From contig NZ_CP133190.1 of the NCBI RefSeq assembly GCF_030913705.1, positions 4,179,501 to 4,243,500 on the forward strand: 64,000 nucleotides of DNA, in the 5' to 3' direction. Each line of letters opens with the position of its first letter. The stretch's first letter is position 1. This DNA comes from Anaerocolumna sp. MB42-C2 (GTDB lineage: Bacteria; Bacillota; Clostridia; Lachnospirales; Lachnospiraceae). The notes under the pieces were generated by a model, which was not told the origin of the DNA, did not search any database, and worked only from the letters and a program-made list of their open reading frames with translations. The translations under genes and the position numbers were made by a program. Positions 59,665-64,000 of this stretch are shown one piece after another.

Positions 59665-61155
59665 GTGGCTGAGGAAAAGATTCAAGCAGAACAGGATTTG
59701 AACGAACTTTTAAAAGTTAAGAGAGCAAAATTAACCGAATTAAAAGAAAATGCGAAAGACCCATTTCAAATCATGAAATTTGATGTAACACATCATTCTG
59801 CAGATGTAAGTGCAGATTTTGATAATTTAGAGGGAAAAACCATATCCATCGCCGGACGTATTATGTCAAAAAGAGTGATGGGCAAGGCTTCTTTCTGTAA
59901 TATACAAGATGTGAAAGGCGGTATTCAATCCTACGTTAAAAAAGATGTAGTTGGAGAGGATGTTTATGCTGACTTTAAGAAATTTGATATTGGTGATATC
60001 GTAGGTATTACCGGTGAGGTATTTAAGACCCACACGGAAGAAGTTTCGGTTAAAGCAAGTCAGGTTGTGCTCTTGTCAAAGAGTCTGCAGGTTCTTCCTG
60101 AAAAGTTTCATGGTTTAAAAGATACGGATACCCGTTACAGACAGAGATATGTTGATTTAATAGTGAATCCGGAAGTAAAGGATACCTTTATCAAACGTTC
60201 CCACATTATCAGAGAAATTCGTAATTATCTGGATGGCAGAAGTTTTATCGAGGTAGAAACCCCTGTATTAGTTCCCAATGCAGGTGGTGCGGCCGCAAGG
60301 CCTTTTATGACCCATCATAATGCACTGGATGAAGATATACATTTAAGAATATCTCTGGAACTTTATTTAAAGAGATTAATTGTAGGCGGTCTGGAAAGAG
60401 TCTATGAAATCGGACGCGTATTCCGTAATGAAGGATTATCAGTAAGACATAATCCGGAATTTACACTTCTTGAATTATATCAGGCTTATACAGATTATTA
60501 CGGGATGATGGATTTAGCGGAAGAGTTATTTAGAACAGTAGCAAGTAAAGTACTTGGAACAACAACGATTTCCTATGATGGTGTTGAAATAGATTTGGCA
60601 AAACCTTTTGCAAGAATGACGATGGTGGATGCAGTTAAGAAATTTGCCGGTATTGATTTTAATGATGTTAAGACGGAAGAAGAAGCAAAAGCTCTTGCTG
60701 ATAAACATCACATCAAATATGAAGACAGGCATAAAAAAGGCGACATTATTAATTTATTCTTTGAAGAGTTTGTGGAAGAGAATTTAGTTCAGCCTACTTT
60801 TATTATGGATCATCCGGTTGAAATTTCTCCTTTGGCTAAAAGAAAGCCAAGTGACCCTAACTTTACGGAACGTTTTGAATTATTTATTACGAAGCGGGAA
60901 ATGGCTAATGCTTTCTCCGAATTAAACGATCCTATTGATCAAAGAGGCCGTTTTGAAGCACAGGAAGCACTTCGTGCGGCAGGTGATGATGAAGCAAATT
61001 CCATGGATGAAGATTTCTTAAATGCCCTGGAATACGGTATGCCTCCGACAGGTGGTATCGGTATCGGTATTGACCGTTTGGTAATGTTGTTAACCGATTC
61101 TTCAGCTATAAGGGATGTATTATTGTTCCCGACGATGAAGAGCTTGGATAAATGA
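59665..61155 (+). CDS. lysS: Lysyl-tRNA synthetase (class II)
   Basis: A 496-residue class II enzyme. N-terminal OB-fold anticodon domain ([18 protein letters not shown]), motif 2 ([20 protein letters not shown]) and motif 3 ([16 protein letters not shown]) are complete. It charges tRNA-Lys in the cytoplasm. The start is GTG 59665 with GAAAGGAAGAAC upstream. Shares a promoter with greA, and a good terminator follows. No T-box leader is present. Confidence 0.95.
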   Translation: MAEEKIQAEQDLNELLKVKRAKLTELKENAKDPFQIMKFDVTHHSADVSADFDNLEGKTISIAGRIMSKRVMGKASFCNIQDVKGGIQSYVKKDVVGEDVYADFKKFDIGDIVGITGEVFKTHTEEVSVKASQVVLLSKSLQVLPEKFHGLKDTDTRYRQRYVDLIVNPEVKDTFIKRSHIIREIRNYLDGRSFIEVETPVLVPNAGGAAARPFMTHHNALDEDIHLRISLELYLKRLIVGGLERVYEIGRVFRNEGLSVRHNPEFTLLELYQAYTDYYGMMDLAEELFRTVASKVLGTTTISYDGVEIDLAKPFARMTMVDAVKKFAGIDFNDVKTEEEAKALADKHHIKYEDRHKKGDIINLFFEEFVEENLVQPTFIMDHPVEISPLAKRKPSDPNFTERFELFITKREMANAFSELNDPIDQRGRFEAQEALRAAGDDEANSMDEDFLNALEYGMPPTGGIGIGIDRLVMLLTDSSAIRDVLLFPTMKSLDK

Positions 61156-61235
61156 AGCTAGGAAAATTAACGGGTTGTGAAATTAGGTGGTAAGATTTAC
61201 GATCATTTTACTACCAATATAAGAGAACACGTTCA

Positions 61236-61271
61236 AATAGAATCTCTGAAAATTGAGATTCTATTTTTTTT
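61236..61271 (+). terminator. Terminator of greA-lysS
   Basis: AATAGAATCTC/GAGATTCTATT perfect stem followed by a T-run. Confidence 0.85.
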
Positions 61272-61385
61272 TATCACATACGTGAAGAATGATAGAAAAT
61301 AACCTATCCCTTGGGCAAATGGGAATAGAGTAAATTAATGGAAGTTTAAATGTATTCTATTTCTACTAAATTTTAGCATTATTTA

Positions 61386-61414
61386 TTGATAAGAAAGAAA
61401 GCACGTGCTATAAT
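61386..61414 (+). promoter_or_regulatory. Orphan promoter with AGCACGTGCT palindrome
   Basis: TTGATA 61386-61391, 17-base spacer, extended -10 TGC-TATAAT (61409-61414), with the perfect palindrome AGCACGTGCT (61400-61409) abutting the -10 box. It matches the ech promoter at 41191-41206 closely. Confidence 0.55.
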
Positions 61415-61448
61415 AAGAATATAATAAAACGAAAGGAGAGGATTTGTT

Positions 61449-61620
61449 ATGAAAAATACTATATTAAGTGAGGTATTTGGCATTTAACTTAATATGGGGA
61501 TGCATTAAAAGAGATAGCCATAAATGGCTTTATTTTTGATGCTATCATAACTAATCTTCTTGTGAATATGGTAAAAGTATGGTCACATCTGGTTGGTGTG
61601 GCTATTTTTATACCCTGAAT
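61449..61620 (+). pseudogene. Broken gene behind a strong promoter and ribosome site
   Basis: After GAAAGGAGAGG, ATG 61449 starts MKNTILSEVFGI and then stops at 61485. Another frame immediately continues with protein-like sequence (YGDALKEIAINGFIFDAI, then LVNMVKVWSHL) to a stop near 61618. The expression signals are good but the frame is broken, so this looks like a recently damaged small gene. I do not recognise it. The remaining bases up to 61901 show only short scraps such as MEKLRKMVEMMNMII at 61676. Confidence 0.4.
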
Positions 61621-61901
61621 TAGGTTAAATGCCATGTTAGTAAAATTGTTTGAGAAAATAAAAGGATAATTATAATGGAGAAATTGCGTAAGATGGTAGA
61701 AATGATGAACATGATTATATAGACGTTGATAAATATACGAAAATGTGTAAGTTTAATAATTGTATCAGATGTATAATTTGACAGGACCATGTATTTATTT
61801 TAAATGTTGTGAGGGGCTAGTAAAGGTAATTATCAACTAAACACCCATATTTGTATTTCTTATTGAATTATTAAATGCGGGTAACATGATAAGGAGAAAG
61901 A

Positions 61902-62282
61902 ATGAAAAAAATTGGTGAAATAAACTTTGACAAAGTAGTTTTAGATTGTAAAAATCCTGTAATACTTTCTGATTTTTATGTTAACTTGCTGGGCTGGCAT
62001 AAAGGTTATGAAACTGATGATTTTATTATCATATACTCAGAAAAGTGCAACGTAAACATTGGTTTTCAAAGAAATGAAATGTATGTTGCTCCAGTATGGC
62101 CCGAAGAGGTTAACAAGCAACAGCAAATGCTGCACCTTGATTTTAGTATGGAGAAAGCAAAGCTTCAGGAATGGATTAATTACGCTTTAGAACTTGGAGC
62201 AAGAAAAGCAGATATACAATACGGAGATTGGGCTGTAATGCTCGACCCAGAGGGACATCCGTTTTGCTTTGATGTAGTGTAA
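61902..62282 (+). CDS. VOC-family (glyoxalase-like) protein
   Basis: A 126-residue member of the vicinal-oxygen-chelate fold: KVVLDCKNPVILSDFYVNLLGW at the start, LHLDFSM in the middle and VMLDPEGHPFCFDVV at the end, the usual beta-alpha-beta-beta-beta pattern. The family covers glyoxalases, dioxygenases and antibiotic-resistance proteins; with one acidic and few His residues at metal positions the activity cannot be told. AAGGAGAAAG precedes ATG 61902. It stands in a decayed region, directly followed by an integrase relic. Confidence 0.75.
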   Translation: MKKIGEINFDKVVLDCKNPVILSDFYVNLLGWHKGYETDDFIIIYSEKCNVNIGFQRNEMYVAPVWPEEVNKQQQMLHLDFSMEKAKLQEWINYALELGARKADIQYGDWAVMLDPEGHPFCFDVV

Positions 62283-62283
62283 G

Positions 62284-62409
62284 TGCAGTCATGCCGATGC
62301 AGAAATTACAATAGACATTTATGCAGAAGCAACAAAGGACTTGAAGAAAGCTGAACTTATCAACTTTGGGGATTATTTTGACGCACAGAAGAAAAAAGAA
62401 GACTGGTAC
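62284..62409 (+). pseudogene. Relic of a tyrosine recombinase (phage-type integrase), C-terminal end
   Basis: Read from TGC 62284 the frame gives SHADAEITIDIYAEATKD, followed by a charged tail. This is the end of a phage-type integrase: the HADI-TTMDIYAEAT segment that holds the catalytic Tyr. Everything before it is missing, since the VOC gene ends two bases earlier. It marks the scar of an integrated element. Further on (62478-62610) another frame has protein-like wording (IRYQEFAGELENVLLPVY) without a start. Confidence 0.65.
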
Positions 62410-62613
62410 AAATTAGCTTACGACCATCTTACGACAAATTTACGACTATTTATAAAGACTGGCATAGAACGATGATGTAAGAAGACGTATTTATCGCAAG
62501 GGAATAAGGTATCAGGAATTTGCAGGAGAATTGGAAAATGTATTACTCCCAGTTTACCAATCTGCAAAAAATTGTGGATTTTCAAACTGGATTTATGAAG
62601 CAAGGGGTTAAAT

Positions 62614-62712
62614 ATGAAAGAATATAATAAGTCAGTCAGAGATTAAATACCAGAAATTATAGAGGAAGATGGAAAGAAAGCGATAACGCATGTTCTTTCT
62701 AAAGAAGAATAA
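62614..62712 (+). pseudogene. Relic of a MazG-like nucleotide pyrophosphohydrolase, 5' end
   Basis: ATG 62614 gives MKEYNKSVRD, a stop where Lys or Arg is expected, then IPEIIEEDGKKAITHVLSKEE. This matches the N-terminus of short clostridial phosphoribosyl-ATP pyrophosphohydrolase-like proteins. The sequence ends exactly where the palindromic element copy B begins; the remaining two thirds are absent. Confidence 0.65.
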
Positions 62713-62713
62713 A

Positions 62714-62768
62714 TAGGTAATTGCGAAACTACATATTCAAAAAAACTATTTAGTTTCGTAATTGCCTA
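62714..62768. mobile_element. 55-bp palindromic insertion element, copy B
   Basis: TAGGTAATTGCGAAACTA (62714-62731) is inverted at 62751-62768 with 16 of 18 positions pairing. Flanked by AAGAAGAATAAA (62702-62713) and AAGAAGAACAAA (62769-62780), a 12-mer repeated at 11 of 12 positions. Same family as copy A at 33868. Confidence 0.65.
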
Positions 62769-62801
62769 AAGAAGAACAAAAATAGGGAGGAGTTATATAT
62801 T

Positions 62802-63323
62802 TTGGTAAATAGAATTGCTATAGTTGGAGGCAATGGAAGTGGAAAGACAACTATGGGGGCTGCGCTTTCTAAAGCATTGGATTACAAACATATGGATATA
62901 GAGGACTATTATTTCGAGGACACAGAAATTCCGTATTCACGCCCCCGTACACGTAAAGAAGTATTGCAATTAATGGAGCAGGATGCTTTTGAACATTCGA
63001 ATTTTATTATATCGGCAGTAAATGCCGACCTGGGTGATCAAATTAATTCACTATATGAGTGCGTAATCTATCTTAAGGTACCTCTTGAAATTCGTCTTAA
63101 GCGTGTAAAAGAAAGGTCTTATGATAAGTTTGGAGACAGAGTTCTTACGGGTGGTGATCTATATGAACAGGAGCAGGAATTTTTTGATTCAATCGTAACG
63201 AAAACCTTGGAAAAAACGGATGACTGGGTAAAATGTATACCCTGTCCCATTATTTACGCTGATGGGACAAAGCCGATTGATGAAACAGTAGGATTACTTT
63301 TGTCTAAAATGGCAGAGTTATAA
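62802..63323 (+). CDS. P-loop NTPase, small nucleotide/shikimate-kinase-like
   Basis: A 173-residue P-loop protein: Walker A GGNGSGKTT at the N-terminus, then MDIEDYYFED with acidic residues, CVIYLKVPLEIRLKRVKERSYDKFG typical of the LID region of small-molecule kinases. It probably phosphorylates a nucleotide or small compound, or acts in resistance; I cannot name the substrate. Start TTG 62802 lies behind GGGAGGAG. A Nudix gene follows by 15 bases, so they are co-transcribed. Confidence 0.75.
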   Translation: MVNRIAIVGGNGSGKTTMGAALSKALDYKHMDIEDYYFEDTEIPYSRPRTRKEVLQLMEQDAFEHSNFIISAVNADLGDQINSLYECVIYLKVPLEIRLKRVKERSYDKFGDRVLTGGDLYEQEQEFFDSIVTKTLEKTDDWVKCIPCPIIYADGTKPIDETVGLLLSKMAEL

Positions 63324-63338
63324 CAGGGAGGGGATGTA

Positions 63339-63788
63339 ATGGCACGAACAGAAAAAGTTGAGTTAACAGTATTATGCTTGATACACAGGGATAATAAGTA
63401 TTTATTACAAGATAGAGTCAAAGAAGACTGGAAAGGATATACTTTGCCTGGTGGACATGTTGAAAAAGGAGAATCCATTGTAGATGCTGTAATTCGAGAA
63501 ATGAAAGAGGAAACAGGGTTAACAGTGTTTCATCCGAAATTGTGTGGAGTAAAACAATTCCCCATAGAAGATGGCAGATATATTGTCTTCCTATTTACTT
63601 CGGATAATTTTGAGGGAGAAGTTGTTTCTTCAGATGAAGGGAGTATGCATTGGGTAAATAAAGAGGAATTGTATAAAGAGGATCTGGTAAGCGATTTTAC
63701 AGAATTACTTCAGGTTATGTTGGATGAAAAACTTACAGAATTTCAGTATGTAGTCACAGATGACAACTGGAAAGTTGTATTAAAATAA
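63339..63788 (+). CDS. Nudix hydrolase (MutT/8-oxo-dGTP diphosphatase type)
   Basis: A 149-residue Nudix protein with the complete box GGHVEKGESIVDAVIREMKEETGL (given here by its ends: GGHVEKGES and REMKEETGL, residues 38-61). The strand YILVF-like segment GRYIVFLFTSDNFEGE and WVNKEELYKEDL match the 8-oxo-dGTP diphosphatase group. AGGGAGGGG precedes ATG 63339. Follows the P-loop kinase gene and precedes a phosphotransferase gene. Confidence 0.85.
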   Translation: MARTEKVELTVLCLIHRDNKYLLQDRVKEDWKGYTLPGGHVEKGESIVDAVIREMKEETGLTVFHPKLCGVKQFPIEDGRYIVFLFTSDNFEGEVVSSDEGSMHWVNKEELYKEDLVSDFTELLQVMLDEKLTEFQYVVTDDNWKVVLK

Positions 63789-63844
63789 AGGAATAAAGTT
63801 GATCCGAAACAATTTGGAAAGGTTATAAAGATGAGGATTAGAAG

Positions 63845-64000
63845 ATGGAGTTTGTAAAAAAGGAACCGATTAATAAAGGGTGGTCATGTGATAAAAAGTT
63901 TTGTGTAACTACTGCAGATGGCGAAAAATATCTTCTTAGAATTACACCGAAAGAAAAAAGTGGTAACCGGGCAGATATGATTCGTATGCAGCAGGTGGTA
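63845..64000 (+). CDS. Aminoglycoside-phosphotransferase-family protein (5' part)
   Basis: The first 52 codons of a gene running off the window. It starts MEFVKKEPINKGWSCDKK and continues with GEKYLLRIT, the N-lobe pattern (Gly-rich turn and the ATP-binding Lys or Arg strand) of APH/choline-kinase-like phosphotransferases. Such genes in Firmicutes modify aminoglycosides, macrolides or unknown metabolites; the substrate cannot be judged from this part. GAGGATTAGAAG lies before ATG 63845. Confidence 0.7.
   Translation, partial: MEFVKKEPINKGWSCDKKFCVTTADGEKYLLRITPKEKSGNRADMIRMQQVV

Noticed and set aside
59600..59665. A T-box leader for lysS
   Set aside because: No T-box sequence or specifier stem lies upstream; lysS follows greA by only 34 bases.
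1..64000. CRISPR arrays, tRNA or rRNA genes, prophage or toxin-antitoxin modules
   Set aside because: No regularly spaced repeats, no tRNA-like ends and no matching proteins were seen.

Overview
The window looks like chromosomal DNA of a strictly anaerobic, spore-forming-type Clostridium relative, most likely family Lachnospiraceae (inference). It is AT-rich, uses AGGAGG-type ribosome sites and sigma-A promoters, and encodes pyruvate:ferredoxin oxidoreductase, an Ech-type ferredoxin-dependent [NiFe] hydrogenase with its maturation genes, a NikMNQO-type metal transporter, BspA-like surface repeats and many small one-component regulators. No rRNA, tRNA, CRISPR array or intact transposase was seen.

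Layout. 0-3 kb: a frameshifted zinc-ribbon gene end, a Nudix hydrolase, a cell-wall amidase and a two-part ThrE-like exporter. 3-6 kb: a metal-efflux P1B ATPase with its metal-binding domain on a separate small gene, and an ArsR-family repressor. 6-13.4 kb: a fructoselysine operon (frlR, then frlD-O-N-M-B-C). FrlR operators can be read at two promoters, and the frlR promoter lies in a decayed duplicate of the thrE promoter region. 13.4-17 kb: a polar amino-acid ABC transporter behind a 28-residue Cys-rich leader peptide and an attenuator, which suggests cysteine control. 17-26 kb: a secreted transglutaminase-like protein, an unknown anchored protein, PadR/DUF2812, a MerR-GyrI regulator, BlaI/M56 and a large leucine-rich-repeat surface protein. 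26-31 kb: an alpha/beta hydrolase, then a His-rich CsoR-family regulator next to a NikMN-Q-O transporter. 31-41 kb: carbohydrate genes (GH1; LacI-GH4-BadF kinase; divergent AraC and two Gfo/Idh oxidoreductases plus a TIM-barrel protein). 41-52 kb: echABCDEF-hypA, then hypB-F-C-D-E. 52-61 kb: an O-antigen-ligase-like protein, an AEC transporter, nifJ, greA and lysS. 61-64 kb: a decayed region with an integrase relic and a truncated pyrophosphohydrolase relic, interspersed with VOC, P-loop kinase, Nudix and phosphotransferase genes.

How it fits together. PFOR supplies reduced ferredoxin, Ech can turn it into H2 with ion pumping, Hyp proteins build the NiFe centre, and the nickel/cobalt transporter with its regulator would supply the metal. 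The frl genes import and break down Amadori products (fructoselysine).

The most unusual observations are: (1) a 51-55 bp palindromic element present twice, each copy flanked by its own 12-bp direct repeat, which looks like a very small mobile element; (2) the Cys-codon leader and attenuator before the amino-acid ABC operon; (3) the captured thrE promoter with an FrlR operator placed in its spacer; (4) a cloverleaf-like inverted-repeat structure at 21.4 kb; (5) a long structured leader before nifJ. No homology search, folding program or alignment was run; all calls rest on reading the sequence.
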